A DNA stretch of 21,982 nt. Source: Treponema sp. UBA4319 (GTDB lineage Bacteria > Spirochaetota > Spirochaetia > Treponematales > Treponemataceae). The stretch lies in assembly GCA_002393865.1 (NCBI GenBank), contig DGUD01000097.1, forward strand, positions 1 through 21,982, read 5' to 3'. This document shows positions 1-8,746 of this stretch, one piece after another. A program made the translations under genes and the position numbers. The notes below the pieces were generated by a model. It was not told the origin of the DNA, searched no databases, and saw nothing but the letters and a program-made list of their open reading frames with translations. Every line of letters starts with the position of its first letter. The first letter of the stretch is position 1.

Positions 1-764
1 ACCTTCTCCGCCAGCTCCAGCATCGTAAATTCCCCCGGATTCCCCATGTTTACCGGCCCCGTAACGGAGTCATCGCTGTCCATGAGGCAGAGGAAGCCGC
101 GTACCAGGTCGTCCACATAGCAGAAACTGCGGGTCTGCGTACCGTTACCGTACACGGTTATATCCTCATTCCGCAGCGCCTGCATGATAAAATTGCTCAC
201 GACCCTGCCATCCTCCGGGTTCATGCGTGGCCCGTAGGTATTGAAGATACGCACGATTTTTATACGGGTTCCGTGCTGGCGGTGATAATCAAAAAAAAGC
301 GTCTCGGCGCCGCGCTTACCCTCATCGTAGCAGCTGCGGATTCCATGGGGATTCACGTTGCCCCAGTAGCTTTCAGGCTGGGGATGCACCTGGGCGTCCC
401 CGTACACCTCGCTCGTGCTTGCCTGGAAGACCTTTGCATGCCACTTGTCCGCGAGCTCAAGCGCATGGATAGCGCCGAAAATACTCGTTTTGTAGGTGGC
501 GATAGGGTCACGCTGGTAATGCGGCGGGGACGCAGGGCACGCAAGGTTAAAAATCTCATCGACATAGAAACTGTACGGAAGCGTCACGTCGTGCACCATG
601 AGCTCAAAGTCAGGATTATCCCGCAGCTCCTGCACATTCTTCATGCGCCCGGTAAAAAAATTATCCATACAGATAACGCGGTTTCCGCGCGCCAGCAATG
701 CCCGGCACAGGTGGGAGCCGACAAAGCCCGCGCCGCCGGTGACGAGGACAGTTTTCTTTGTCAT
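1..764 (-). CDS. uxs: UDP-glucuronate decarboxylase (UDP-xylose synthase), 3' end cut by window edge
   Basis: Extended short-chain dehydrogenase that decarboxylates UDP-glucuronate to UDP-xylose in the cytoplasm, with NAD as internal cofactor. Read on the minus strand from the ATG at 764, the frame stays open to base 1, giving about 254 residues; the family is usually about 310-320, so roughly the last 60 residues lie outside the window. Visible motifs: the NAD-binding [10 protein letters not shown] at residues 9-18, the [13 protein letters not shown] stretch near 72-84 typical of this enzyme, the TSE active-site motif at 117-119, and the catalytic Tyr146-x3-Lys150 in CYDEGKR. The start ATG overlaps the ugd stop codon (ATGA), so the two are translationally coupled and catalyse consecutive steps. 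Identification is by recognised motifs; no alignment was run. Confidence 0.93.
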   Translation of the reverse strand, partial: MTKKTVLVTGGAGFVGSHLCRALLARGNRVICMDNFFTGRMKNVQELRDNPDFELMVHDVTLPYSFYVDEIFNLACPASPPHYQRDPIATYKTSIFGAIHALELADKWHAKVFQASTSEVYGDAQVHPQPESYWGNVNPHGIRSCYDEGKRGAETLFFDYHRQHGTRIKIVRIFNTYGPRMNPEDGRVVSNFIMQALRNEDITVYGNGTQTRSFCYVDDLVRGFLCLMDSDDSVTGPVNMGNPGEFTMLELAEK

Positions 765-2101
765 TTGCAGCCCCTGCCGATACAGTGCAGCTCTATGCCG
801 AGGCTTCTCATGAGCGCAGGGTCGTACTGGTTACGGCCATCAAAGATGACAGGCTCCTTGAGCAGAGTCTTTATCCTGTCAAAATCAGGCGAGCGGAACT
901 GCTTCCATTCGGTCACCAGCACCAGCGCGTCGGCGCCTTCGAGCGCAGCCCACATATCCTTCTCGTAGCTGATGGCATCCGCCGGAATATGCGCAAGGTA
1001 TTTCTTGGCCATCTCGTAGGCCTCCGGGTCATAGCTGCGGATTTTAGCACCGTGCTGCACCAGATCGCTGATGATGGTGATGGCGGGAGCCTCACGCATA
1101 TCGTCGGTCTGCGGCTTGAAGGCGAGCCCCCAGAGCGCGAATGTCTTTCCCTTCAGGTCGTCGCCATACTTCTCTATCATCCGTGAGGCGACAAGGTGCT
1201 TCTGCTCCGCGTTCACCTCCTCAACGGCGGAGGCAATCTTCATCTCTATGCCATTGCGCCTGCCCGCAGAGACAAGCTCCTTTACGTCCTTGGGGAAGCA
1301 GGAGCCGCCATAGCCGCAGCTGGCGTACAAAAAGCTCATGCCGATGCGGCTGTCCGAGCCGATACCCTGCCGCACAGCCTTCACGTCGCCGCCGAGCGTG
1401 TCGCAGAGCTTGGCGATTTCGTTCATAAAGCTGATACGGGTCGCAAGCATCGCGTTCGCCGCGTATTTGGTAATCTCCGCGGACTTGATGTCGGTCGTGA
1501 TAATCGGATGCTCGTTCTCCGTGAACTGGCGGTACAGGCTCAGCATCATCTGCTTGGAGCGCTCGGAATCAGTGCCGATGACCACGCGGTCTGGCTTCAT
1601 AAAATCGTTGACGGCGACGCCTTCCTTCAGGAATTCCGGGTTGGAGACCACATCGAATTCCACACCGGCGGCATCCGTGCGCACGGCAATGGTCTCCTTG
1701 ATGACCTCGCGGACTTTGTCCGCAGTCCCGACGGGGACGGTAGATTTATCTACTACAATCGTATAGCCTTTCATCGCCTGCGCGATGCTCTTTGCCGCAG
1801 CAAGGACATACTGCGTGTCGGCGGAACCGTCTTCACCCGGCGGTGTCCCCACCGCGATAAAGCAGATGTCGGATTCAGGCACGGCCTGCGCGTAGTCAGA
1901 GGTAAATTCCAGACGCCCCTCGCGGTGGTTGCGCCTGACCATCTCCTCCAGACCGGGCTCGTAAATCGGAATCTCGCCCTTGTTCAGGCGCCAGATTTTG
2001 TCGGCATCGATGTCGATGCACCAGACATGATTCCCCATCTCCGCAAAACATGTGCCGGACACGAGCCCGACATAGCCTGTTCCCACGATAGAAATATTCA
2101 T
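761..2101 (-). CDS. ugd: UDP-glucose 6-dehydrogenase
   Basis: Cytoplasmic enzyme oxidising UDP-glucose twice with NAD+ to UDP-glucuronate, the substrate of the next gene. The 446-residue product has the usual family length. It shows the N-terminal Rossmann motif GTGYVGL (7-13), VGTPP (84-88), DKSTVPVGT (118-126), NPEFLKEG (154-161), the central K-Y-A-A-N-A helix (212-217) and the catalytic cysteine in GGSCFPKD (Cys268). The frame is open upstream to an ATG at 2197, but the ATG at 2101 is chosen because the Rossmann strand starts there ([13 protein letters not shown]) and AAGGAAG sits 6 bases upstream. A terminator-like hairpin lies only about 20-60 bases upstream of this start, with no room for a promoter in between, so expression may depend on readthrough. 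The stop overlaps the uxs start. Confidence 0.95.
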   Translation of the reverse strand: MNISIVGTGYVGLVSGTCFAEMGNHVWCIDIDADKIWRLNKGEIPIYEPGLEEMVRRNHREGRLEFTSDYAQAVPESDICFIAVGTPPGEDGSADTQYVLAAAKSIAQAMKGYTIVVDKSTVPVGTADKVREVIKETIAVRTDAAGVEFDVVSNPEFLKEGVAVNDFMKPDRVVIGTDSERSKQMMLSLYRQFTENEHPIITTDIKSAEITKYAANAMLATRISFMNEIAKLCDTLGGDVKAVRQGIGSDSRIGMSFLYASCGYGGSCFPKDVKELVSAGRRNGIEMKIASAVEEVNAEQKHLVASRMIEKYGDDLKGKTFALWGLAFKPQTDDMREAPAITIISDLVQHGAKIRSYDPEAYEMAKKYLAHIPADAISYEKDMWAALEGADALVLVTEWKQFRSPDFDRIKTLLKEPVIFDGRNQYDPALMRSLGIELHCIGRGCK

Positions 2102-2481
2102 ATAAAACTTCCTTAAAACGCAAAAATACACAGCGCCGGGGACGCGCGCCCCTGCGCCGCTGATATGAGCAACGGAACGTGCACGGGGAAGCCCCATGGC
2201 CAGCGCTCCGGTGGTTCTCTTTGATTATGCCGCAAGAAGCAAGCTCTAATCCTCAGAAGGCGCAGGCAGTAGATGCAGTCACAAAACACAGCGAGCAGCG
2301 ATTTTCTGTTATTTGTATAGGGATCCTCTCAAAACTACAGAAGTTTCCGAACAGCGCTACTTTTAAAATCTGCCCCTCTTCCAGAGATGATACCCCAAAA
2401 GCAAGTCTCCGTCAATGACCTGAGAAGAAGGCCGGGCTTTCAGCTGAGAAAAACATTGGGAAAGGCCTGTAGCTCTAGTGC
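2102..2481 (-). other. 380-base gene-free region between the GT87 gene and ugd (structured leader)
   Basis: No convincing gene on either strand. Read on the minus strand it holds, besides the terminator-like hairpin, a stable hairpin CATGGGG-CTT-CCCCGTG (2198-2182), and CCTGCGCC (2266-2259), which is exactly complementary to GGCGCAGG in the 5' arm of the terminator stem (2158-2151) and could form a competing antiterminator. A weak -10-like CATAAT (2229-2224) has no good -35 partner. It matches no riboswitch class I recognise. The base composition is mixed, including AT-rich patches near 2280-2400. Confidence 0.45.
2122..2162 (-). terminator. Intrinsic-terminator-like hairpin in the ugd leader (possible attenuator)
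   Basis: On the minus strand GCGGCGCAGGGG pairs with CCCCGGCGCTGT: four G-C pairs, one A/G mismatch, then four more G-C pairs plus wobble extension, with a 7-base loop (CGCGCGT). It is followed by GTATTTTTGCG, a T5 run at 2126-2122. The ugd ribosome binding site begins about 10 bases further on. The stem and T-run are seen directly; whether it terminates transcription, and whether it is regulated, is inference. Confidence 0.6.
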
Positions 2482-3948
2482 TCAGCGCCTGGCCGGAGTC
2501 CTGCGGCGGCTCCATGCGGCCAGCACCTCGCCCGCAAACAGGGCGTAGAGCAGCAGGATATGCCATATCCTGTCGGGAGTAAGCGCATAGGAAAGCGCCA
2601 CCGCATAGCAGAACAGCGCGCAGAAGAGCAGCAGCCCCGCACAGGAGCAGAAGACGGAATCCTGCTCTTCCTGCAGAAAGCACAGGAGCGCCGGAATCAG
2701 GAAGAGCACGCTGTACCAGAAACTCATCGTCGGGACAAAAATGCAGAGCGAGCCGAGCAGGAAAAGCTCCTGATAGCGTTTTTTGGCAAGGAGCACAAGC
2801 ACAAGCGTCGCGGCAAAGAAAAGCAGCGTCACAAGCAGCGTCAGGGCATTGCAGAGCGCATCAGGCAAGCCGAGGTGCACCAGCACGGCATTGTACAGCC
2901 GGACTTTCAGCGAGAGGCTGGAGGAGGCGACACCTGTCAGATAGGCGAGATTCCCGTTCCCCGTAAAGGCCTGCATCCCCTGCACGGTATCCCGGACAAA
3001 GCCCGCCTGCACAAGCTGCGCGTCCTGCGCCGCAATGCCTGCCGCCGGGGCAAGCAGCGGGGAAAAAAGCGCCGGCAGGACAAACATGGCGACGCCGTAG
3101 GCCGCGCAGCGGACAGCATCGCCCCAGCGCCGCTCCTTCAGCAGCAGCATCCCGAATACCGCAGGGTAATACTTGATATTGGCGGAGAGCGCCAGCGCGA
3201 GCAGGGCAAACTCCCTGACAAAGCGCTTCTCCGAGCGGAAGCAGCGCAGATAGAGCAGCAGCAGGATGAGGGCAAAAAACGCGACGTTCGCACGCTGGTA
3301 CACGTAGAGCACGGGGCCAGAGACAAAGCAGGCGGCGGCAAGCAGAAGGCGGGAACGCTCAGTTCCCCCGGCAGAGGCGGCAAGCAGGACAAAGAGCGGC
3401 AGCGCCGTCCCCAGGAAAAAGAGGAAGAGCACATAGCCGTAGGCGCCCGCAGCGGCGGACGGCAATGCGGGGATAAACATATAGAACAGCCTGTACAGCA
3501 GCGTCGCCACCGGCGGATAATTGCTGTCGTACAGGTTGCTCCGTCCGCCGTAAATCTGCAGGTGCGCCAGCAAATCGCCGTAATCCCAGCCGCTGTAATA
3601 ACCCAAAAAGCCGCCTTTCAGCAGGATGCGCGCGTTCGAGGCGCAGAAGAACAACGCCATCAGGAGCACAAAGAGCGTGCGCTTGTGCCCGGCGACAAAA
3701 GCGCCCCACGCCCCGGTCTGCCGGAAGCAGCAGGCTTTCAGCAGCAGGAGCGAGGCAAGCAGCACAAAGAGCTCCGCTGCCCATACAGGGACATACTGCA
3801 GCCAGAATTCCGCGTCAAAATCGCCCGTGAAGAGACGGGAATGCGCGCTGCGCAGCGGCAGGGAGCAGATATCCGGCAGCAGGAGCAGCGCGGCAAGCAT
3901 CGCGGCGCAGCTCATCGCATAGGGCGCGGACTTCCGAACGGTCACCAT
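2482..3948 (-). CDS. GT87/DUF2029-type polytopic membrane glycosyltransferase
   Basis: 488-residue hydrophobic protein with about 10 or more predicted membrane segments. It resembles GT-C fold transferases of the GT87 (DUF2029) family, which use polyprenyl-phosphate-linked sugars on the outer face of the membrane. Supporting features: the loop around GWDYGDLL (120-127) and NLYDSNYPPVATLLY (about 138-152), whose YPP motif is typical of GT87, and the later LALSANIKYYPAVFGMLLL segment with its conserved Lys-Tyr-Pro pattern. The ATG at 3948 has an AGGGGGG ribosome binding site 7 bases upstream. It lies 18 bases after neuB and ends the pathway operon. A polyprenyl-phosphate donor could come from the GtrB-like enzyme at 10653-11612. 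Donor and acceptor sugars cannot be read from the sequence. Confidence 0.75.
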   Translation of the reverse strand: MVTVRKSAPYAMSCAAMLAALLLLPDICSLPLRSAHSRLFTGDFDAEFWLQYVPVWAAELFVLLASLLLLKACCFRQTGAWGAFVAGHKRTLFVLLMALFFCASNARILLKGGFLGYYSGWDYGDLLAHLQIYGGRSNLYDSNYPPVATLLYRLFYMFIPALPSAAAGAYGYVLFLFFLGTALPLFVLLAASAGGTERSRLLLAAACFVSGPVLYVYQRANVAFFALILLLLYLRCFRSEKRFVREFALLALALSANIKYYPAVFGMLLLKERRWGDAVRCAAYGVAMFVLPALFSPLLAPAAGIAAQDAQLVQAGFVRDTVQGMQAFTGNGNLAYLTGVASSSLSLKVRLYNAVLVHLGLPDALCNALTLLVTLLFFAATLVLVLLAKKRYQELFLLGSLCIFVPTMSFWYSVLFLIPALLCFLQEEQDSVFCSCAGLLLFCALFCYAVALSYALTPDRIWHILLLYALFAGEVLAAWSRRRTPARR

Positions 3949-3966
3949 ACAAAGCCCCCCTGCATC

Positions 3967-4965
3967 TTATAGCCCCACCGGCTCGTCGGCAGCATAACTG
4001 CGGGAGGCTGTTTTGCCCTGCAGCAAATCCCAGCAGGAAGCCGGCAGCCCGGAATCGCTGCGCTTCACGCACAGGTTCTCTTCCGACAGGCGCTCGCCCG
4101 CCTGTATCGGCCGGGAGGCGACAATGCGCTTCAGGACAAGGGCGGAAATCTTCCGCTCGCTCTGCGAGGGAACCTTCCGGCCGTCGCCGAGCGCTGCCTC
4201 TATGTTGCGTATGCAGCCAACCATCCTGCGGAATTCCGCAGGCTCCGTGCTGGCACGGTGGTCAGGCCCTTCCATATTCCGGTCAAGCGTAAAATGCTTC
4301 TCGATGACGCATGCCCCCAGCGCGACCGCCGCGACGGCGACCTCCACGCCTTCCGTGTGGTCAGAGTAGCCCACCGGCAGCCTGAAGGCATCCCTGAGCG
4401 TGCACATCGCCTTCAGGTTGACCTCCTCCATGGGGCAGGGATAATTCGTGGTGCAGTGCAGGAGCGTGATGTCGCGCGCACCAGCACCGCGCAGCGCCGT
4501 GAGCGCGGTATCAACATCCGCAAGCCCCGCCATGCCGGTGCTCACAATCAGCGGCAGCCCGCTCGCGCCCATAATCCTGAGATAGGGGATGTTCGTTATC
4601 TCGCCGGAACCTACTTTGATGAAAGGAATTCCAAGCGACACAAGGAATTCCAGGCTCCAGCGCTCGTCGGCGGTAGAGGCGAACGCAATGCCGATGTCGT
4701 CGCAATGCTCCTTTATCCGGCGGAAATCATCGTAGGAGAGCTCCAGCCGCTTAAGCATGTCGAACTGGCTCTCCTGCCGGCCCGTATTCGCCGCCTGATA
4801 GTCCGCCTGCGCCACCGTTCTCGTGATGATTTTCTCCGTCTGCCATGTCTGGAATTTGACCACATCCGCCCCGCTCTCCTTGGCGGCGTCGCAGAGCCTC
4901 AGCGCCAGATCCAGCCTGCCGTTGTGGTTCACCCCGGCTTCCGCAATAATCAATGTCCGTGCCAT
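3967..4965 (-). CDS. neuB: NeuB-family nonulosonic acid (sialic/legionaminic-type) synthase
   Basis: 332-residue enzyme that condenses phosphoenolpyruvate with ManNAc, or a modified ManNAc-like sugar, to form a nine-carbon nonulosonic acid. The N-terminal TIM barrel carries AEAGVNHNG (8-16), VKFQTW (36-41), VGSGEITN (118-125), STGMA (142-146), LHCTTNYP (169-176), GYSDHTEG (199-206) and the EKHFTLDRNMEGPDH metal/substrate motif (222-236). The C-terminal antifreeze-like SAF domain covers about 279-332 (RPIQAGE, then GKTASRSYAADEP). Length is typical. NeuB, LegI and PseI look alike at this level; the neighbouring NeuC favours a ManNAc-type substrate. Only one base separates it from the stop of the preceding acyltransferase and no clear ribosome binding site is visible, suggesting coupled translation. 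No CMP-sugar synthetase (neuA) lies in the window. Confidence 0.92.
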   Translation of the reverse strand: MARTLIIAEAGVNHNGRLDLALRLCDAAKESGADVVKFQTWQTEKIITRTVAQADYQAANTGRQESQFDMLKRLELSYDDFRRIKEHCDDIGIAFASTADERWSLEFLVSLGIPFIKVGSGEITNIPYLRIMGASGLPLIVSTGMAGLADVDTALTALRGAGARDITLLHCTTNYPCPMEEVNLKAMCTLRDAFRLPVGYSDHTEGVEVAVAAVALGACVIEKHFTLDRNMEGPDHRASTEPAEFRRMVGCIRNIEAALGDGRKVPSQSERKISALVLKRIVASRPIQAGERLSEENLCVKRSDSGLPASCWDLLQGKTASRSYAADEPVGL

Positions 4966-4966
4966 A

Positions 4967-5989
4967 TCAATAGCGGTATTTTAGCAGGAAAGAGCCGTAT
5001 GTTGCAAGCTTGCCGGGGTTCTCCCTAGCCCATGCGCCGCAGATTTCCTGGTAGGCGGCCTCGTTGAGCACAAGCTTTCCGATGGAGAACTGCCGCAGCT
5101 CCGGGCTGAAGGATTTCTTGAATTTCAGCAGGGAATTCGTCTCGCTGCCGTCCGTACCGCCGCCAAGGTGGAATTCCTTTACGCCGTCCCGGTGCATCTG
5201 GCAGGCAGCGTTCCAGAGCAGCAGGTTGTTCGCCCCCAAAGAGGCGTGCTCCCTGCTGCTTCCCGCCAGATGGTAGTGCCCGAAGCGGCCGGAACGCATG
5301 AACAGCGCCGCAGCCACGACCTCTCCGCCCTGCCTGACAAGGCCAAGGAAGCCGTCTCCCTTAAAAATCCGGGCGAATTCCCGGAAATAGCCGTCGTCAA
5401 AATAATAGAAGGAATCGGCGCCAAGCCTGTCCATCGTCTGGCGGTACAGCCGCCTGAAGGCCTCCATGCACGAAAAATCGTCGTCGCGGAAGAAGACCAG
5501 CCCGTTCTTCTCCGCCTTGCGTATCATATTGCGGTTCTTGGAGGAAAGCTGCCCCGCCCAGATGTCCTCCTCAGGAAGCGAGGTGTCGATGGCGACCGTG
5601 CAGCGGTCATCCACGACGGGGACGACGCCCCTGCACCAGTCGGCGTTGCGCAGCAGGGGGTGGAAGCGGATGAAGCCCGCAAGGTAGTGCCGGGCACGGA
5701 AGCAGGCACAGATTTCCCTGAGCGCGCGCGCATTCCATGCGGCATCCGGGCAGTTCGAAATCGGCCCGCCGTAGCCGTAGGGCGTCTCGAAATCATAGTA
5801 GCCGCGGAACGTCCGCCGCAGGAAGGGAAGCAGCACGATATTCGGCCCGTCCTCGCAGACGGCGCACATCACCTCACTGCCCTGCCCCGCCGCAAGCCTG
5901 ACGTAGGCTTCGGTAAAATACACGTCCTGCTGCTCCGCCGGAAAGCGGGAAAGCTTGTCATCCCAGGAAGGCACAAGCGTCACCTGCAT
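4967..5989 (-). CDS. FemAB-like / BioF2-like acyltransferase (GNAT superfamily)
   Basis: 340-residue soluble protein resembling the FemAB-like GNAT double-domain proteins, which transfer acyl or aminoacyl groups to amino sugars or peptidoglycan. Seen: SSKNRNMIRKAEKNGL near 165-180 (the NxxRKAxKxGL signature), the GEVVAAALFMRSGRFGHYHLAGSS-type strand pair, ASLGANNLLLWNA and VKEFHLGGGTDG in the C-terminal half, and FKKSFSP, all typical positions for the family. The start is the ATG at 5989, with GGAGG 10 bases upstream; the frame is open further upstream, but that sequence only shadows neuC. It overlaps the 3' end of neuC by 10 bases. Sitting between neuC and neuB, it probably N- or O-acylates the amino sugar made by this operon. 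The acyl donor (acyl-CoA or aminoacyl-tRNA) is unknown. Confidence 0.75.
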   Translation of the reverse strand: MQVTLVPSWDDKLSRFPAEQQDVYFTEAYVRLAAGQGSEVMCAVCEDGPNIVLLPFLRRTFRGYYDFETPYGYGGPISNCPDAAWNARALREICACFRARHYLAGFIRFHPLLRNADWCRGVVPVVDDRCTVAIDTSLPEEDIWAGQLSSKNRNMIRKAEKNGLVFFRDDDFSCMEAFRRLYRQTMDRLGADSFYYFDDGYFREFARIFKGDGFLGLVRQGGEVVAAALFMRSGRFGHYHLAGSSREHASLGANNLLLWNAACQMHRDGVKEFHLGGGTDGSETNSLLKFKKSFSPELRQFSIGKLVLNEAAYQEICGAWARENPGKLATYGSFLLKYRY

Positions 5990-7092
5990 GTTCTCAGCAC
6001 CTCCATGATACGCTCCGCGGCCGTCCCGTCCCCCCAGTAGGAGGCATCGCCTGCGTCCACGGGGCCGGCGAGCGCTCTGCCCACGGCCTCGGAGACTTCG
6101 GCGGGGCTGGTACCGCACTGCACGATGTTGCCGCACAGATGACGGCCGCGCTGCCTGCCGCCGACATTCACCACGGGAATCCCAAGGAACGGAGCCTCGA
6201 TGATACCGCTGCTGGAATTGCCCACAATCAGCGCAGCCTGCCTCATAAAGCTCAGGTAGCGCAGCTGCCCCAGCGACGGGATTGCCTTGAAGCGTTCCGG
6301 GGATGCGGCGGCCTTGGCCTCAAGCAGCGCGTTTATCTGCTCCCCGCCGAAATCCGCATTCGCATAGGTCAGCACCGACTGCAGCCCCGGCTGCCCTTCC
6401 AGCGCCGCAAGGCAGGCCTCTGCGGCTGCAAGATTGTAGCCGAGATCCTGCCGCGTCTCCGCGTGGTAGGTCAAGAGGCACCAGCTCTGCCCGGCATCAA
6501 GCCCCAGCTCCGCGGCAAGCTCCCCGCGCGCCATGAGCGGCATCCGCCGGAACGCGTCCAGCCCCGGCTCCCCTACCGTCCAGACATGCTCCCCAGAACC
6601 GCGCATCCGCGCGATGTTCCGCGCGGCATCCTCTGTTCCGGGAAAGTGGTACGTGGCAAGCATGGTGACGGCATTGCGGACGCCGTCATCAATCGCCCCC
6701 TCCGTCACGTCGCCGCCGGAGATATGCGCGATGGGGATACGCATGACAAAGGCCGTGCTGCACAGCGGCAGCAGCTCATAGCGGTCGCCGAGCACGACAA
6801 GCAGATCCGGGCGCAGCCTTGCGAGCACAGGGGCGAAGCCTTCGCCCATGCGCCCCATGGAAGCCGCCACAGCCTCCGGGGAAGAGACGTCAAGGCGGGC
6901 GTCCACGACGGCATCAATCGAAAAGCCGTCCGCGCGTATCGCGTCGATGGTGTGCCCCTGCTGCCGCAACAAATGCCCGCCGGTCACCACGAGCTGCAGG
7001 CAGAAGTCCTTGTCGGCGGCGACATCCTTCATGAGCCACCGGAGCACCCCGTACTCGGAGCGCGCCGCCGTCACAAAACAGATGCGCTTCAT
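5980..7092 (-). CDS. neuC: UDP-N-acetylglucosamine 2-epimerase, hydrolysing (NeuC/LegG type)
   Basis: 370-residue GT-B fold enzyme that releases UDP from UDP-GlcNAc (or a 4-modified derivative) and inverts C2 to give free ManNAc or an analogue, the substrate of NeuB. Motifs: TAARSEYG (8-15), LGDRYELLP (101-109), AHISGGDVTEGAIDDGVRN (122-140), LTYHAET (207-213) and GNSSSGIIEAP (291-301) followed by GIPVVNVGGRQRGR. The HISGGD...GAID block and the C-terminal GNSSSGIIEAP-GxRQxGR block distinguish hydrolysing NeuC-type enzymes from WecB. The ATG at 7092 overlaps the stop of the SDR gene (ATGA). Whether the true substrate is UDP-GlcNAc (NeuC) or UDP-diacetamido-trideoxy-glucose (LegG) cannot be decided here, but no LegB/LegC-type 4,6-dehydratase and aminotransferase pair is visible, which favours NeuC. 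Confidence 0.9.
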   Translation of the reverse strand: MKRICFVTAARSEYGVLRWLMKDVAADKDFCLQLVVTGGHLLRQQGHTIDAIRADGFSIDAVVDARLDVSSPEAVAASMGRMGEGFAPVLARLRPDLLVVLGDRYELLPLCSTAFVMRIPIAHISGGDVTEGAIDDGVRNAVTMLATYHFPGTEDAARNIARMRGSGEHVWTVGEPGLDAFRRMPLMARGELAAELGLDAGQSWCLLTYHAETRQDLGYNLAAAEACLAALEGQPGLQSVLTYANADFGGEQINALLEAKAAASPERFKAIPSLGQLRYLSFMRQAALIVGNSSSGIIEAPFLGIPVVNVGGRQRGRHLCGNIVQCGTSPAEVSEAVGRALAGPVDAGDASYWGDGTAAERIMEVLRTCR

Positions 7093-7991
7093 TCCTGCGC
7101 TCCCAGTACACGGCGGATTCCTTCCGCAAAAGCCACCTGCGGCCGCCAGCCCGTGTCCCGCTCAAGCTCCGACACATCAGCCACAAGGAACATCGGCTGG
7201 TGGGGATAGTAGGATTTCTTCCCGAATCCCGGCTGCAGGGAAGGATTGATTGCGTCGCGGATATCCGAGACATATTCGGAGAGCCGCCTGCCCTGCCCGC
7301 TGCCCAGCGGGTAGACCGCCCCGTCTTTCCCCCGCTCCGCCACGGCAAGGAATGCCCGCGCGGCATCGTCGCAATACAGATAGTCCCACTGCTGGGCGCA
7401 TTCCGTAAGCTCCGGGCTGCGGCCGGCCAGCAGCTCCCGGACGCAGTAGCTGACGAGCGAATGCTCCCCGTCATGCGGGCCGTACACGCTCAGGATACGC
7501 AGCCAGTTGAAGCGCATCCCCAGCTGCCCGCACAAAAGCGACGCCAGCCTGCCCGCCGAAAATTTCGCTATACCGTAGCCGCTCTCAGGCCGCACAGGGA
7601 GCGAGGATGTCAGAGGAACGGACTGGAGCCCGTACTCAGCCTGGCTCCCCGCGCCGATAAATACCCGGCAGCCGCTGCGTTCCGCAAGCCTCACCGCATC
7701 CAGCGTGTAGCGGATATTCGCAAGCTGGCAGTCCACATCGTCCCGACCGCCGGCAGTCGTTTTGTTCCATGCGAGATGGACAAACACATCATGCTTTCCT
7801 TCCAGCTCAAGCGAGCCGTAGCCGGAGATATCGCAGTCTACCACGCGCACGTTCCCGGAGCGGGGAATATTCGCGATGCGCGGGGAATCCTTGCGCACAA
7901 GGCAGGTGACGCCGTAGCCCTGCCGCAGCGCCTCGCGCACAATCGCCGCCCCTATCATGCCGGTCGCGCCGCTCAGAATCAGCCTGCTCAT
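7089..7991 (-). CDS. NAD(P)-dependent sugar epimerase/reductase, extended SDR family
   Basis: 300-residue extended short-chain dehydrogenase. Seen: the N-terminal cofactor motif GATGMIG (8-14), VDCD (51-54), VFVHLAW (69-75), FIGAGSQAEYG (111-121) with the serine of the catalytic triad, Tyr139-x3-Lys143 in SGYGIAKFSAG, and LRILSVYGP, the usual substrate-loop start. It acts on a nucleotide-activated or free sugar as epimerase, dehydratase or 4-ketoreductase; the exact reaction cannot be read from the sequence. The N-terminal LILSGATG and LVRK resemble nucleotide-sugar 4-ketoreductases of the abequose/fucose type, only by eye. ATGA overlaps join it to the HAD gene upstream and neuC downstream, so it belongs to the same pathway, probably reducing or epimerising the product of the TPP enzyme or the precursor of NeuC. 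Confidence 0.8.
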   Translation of the reverse strand: MSRLILSGATGMIGAAIVREALRQGYGVTCLVRKDSPRIANIPRSGNVRVVDCDISGYGSLELEGKHDVFVHLAWNKTTAGGRDDVDCQLANIRYTLDAVRLAERSGCRVFIGAGSQAEYGLQSVPLTSSLPVRPESGYGIAKFSAGRLASLLCGQLGMRFNWLRILSVYGPHDGEHSLVSYCVRELLAGRSPELTECAQQWDYLYCDDAARAFLAVAERGKDGAVYPLGSGQGRRLSEYVSDIRDAINPSLQPGFGKKSYYPHQPMFLVADVSELERDTGWRPQVAFAEGIRRVLGAQE

Positions 7992-8746
7992 CGCACGAGC
8001 CGCACTATATCAGAAATCGACGCGGCGGTGAGCGTCTGCCCGTAATCGGACGACTGCGTTATGAGTATGCTCCTGCACCCGCCCCTGTCGGCCATGCGGA
8101 TATCGCTCTCGTATGTGTCGCCGATTATCAGGAAGGTAGCAGGGTCTTTTTTCTCCAGCTCGCACAGCAGCTCGATCATCAGGGTGTTCGGCTTCCCGAT
8201 GACAACGTCGCACTCCCGCCGCGCGCACCATTCGATAGGGGCGGTCATGGCGCCGCAGCCGGGCATCAGCTTCGAATTCTCCCCGGGGAAGGTCCGCTCC
8301 TTGTTGCAGGCCATAATCTGCTTCGCATGGACGGCGACCCGCAGCGCGCACGCAAGGTCGTCGTAGGTCATCAGCGGGTTGTAGCCTATCAGCAGGTTCT
8401 CCGCGCTCTCGTTCTGGTTGACGGGGATGCCGGAATCGTTGAATTCCTGTATCAGATTGGAGGAACCGAACACGTATACGTCGCGGAGCCCGTTCTTCTT
8501 TGCATAGAGCGCCGCCAGATAGCCGGACGTGAGCACTTCCTCCAGCCTGCAGCTCACGCCGATATCGCGGAGCTTCTCGTATATCTGCACGCGGGTCTTC
8601 GTGGAGTTGTTCGTCGTAAAGTAGACCTTCTTGCCGTTCCTGCGGAAGTATTCTATCGTCTCGTTGGCGCCTGGGATTATCTTGGAGCCGTAATACACCG
8701 TCCCGTCAAGGTCAAAGAGCACAAGCTCGATTTCGGAAAGCCTCAT
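7988..8746 (-). CDS. HAD-IIA (NagD-like) sugar phosphatase
   Basis: 252-residue haloacid-dehalogenase-type hydrolase of subfamily IIA (NagD/PGPase-like). Motif I is LFDLDGTVYYG (10-20) with the nucleophile Asp and the DxDGTV signature. Motif II is YFTTNNST (near 42-49, with the TNNS pattern of HAD-IIA), the lysine motif is in VIGKPNTLMIELL, and motif III is IIGDTYESDIRMADRGG, with GD and the second acidic residue. The C2-type cap lies between motifs II and III. Family members dephosphorylate small phosphorylated sugars and related metabolites in the cytoplasm. In this operon it may remove the phosphate from a pathway intermediate or act as a house-cleaning enzyme. It differs from the HAD-IA Neu5Ac-9-phosphatases. 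It overlaps both neighbours by four bases (ATGA). Confidence 0.85.
   Translation of the reverse strand: MRLSEIELVLFDLDGTVYYGSKIIPGANETIEYFRRNGKKVYFTTNNSTKTRVQIYEKLRDIGVSCRLEEVLTSGYLAALYAKKNGLRDVYVFGSSNLIQEFNDSGIPVNQNESAENLLIGYNPLMTYDDLACALRVAVHAKQIMACNKERTFPGENSKLMPGCGAMTAPIEWCARRECDVVIGKPNTLMIELLCELEKKDPATFLIIGDTYESDIRMADRGGCRSILITQSSDYGQTLTAASISDIVRLVR

Noticed and set aside
1196..2116. 306-residue plus-strand frame opposite ugd, and similar long frames opposite neuB, neuC, the acyltransferase, the TPP gene, GT2 and glf
   Set aside because: Each lies exactly antisense to a well-supported gene, lacks family motifs, and has no ribosome binding site logic; they are shadows.
2102..2197. Upstream extension of Ugd to an ATG at 2197
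   Set aside because: The added 32 residues precede a canonical Rossmann N-terminus, and the ATG at 2101 has a proper AAGGAAG site.
2179..2418. 79-residue plus-strand frame in the ugd leader
   Set aside because: No ribosome binding site, no similarity recognised, and it overlaps hairpins; this interval is better explained as a structured leader.
2363..2683. 106-residue minus-strand frame covering the end of the GT87 gene and the gap after it
   Set aside because: It is out of frame with the GT87 gene, its composition is arbitrary, and it has no motif. It could only be a frameshifted tail, but the GT87 product is already full length.
2560..3972. 470-residue open frame on the plus strand opposite the GT87 gene
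   Set aside because: Its product is a Gln/Arg/Glu-rich string with no recognisable motif. Long antisense frames are expected opposite GC-rich genes with few TAA/TAG-compatible codons, and the minus strand shows clear membrane segments and a family motif.
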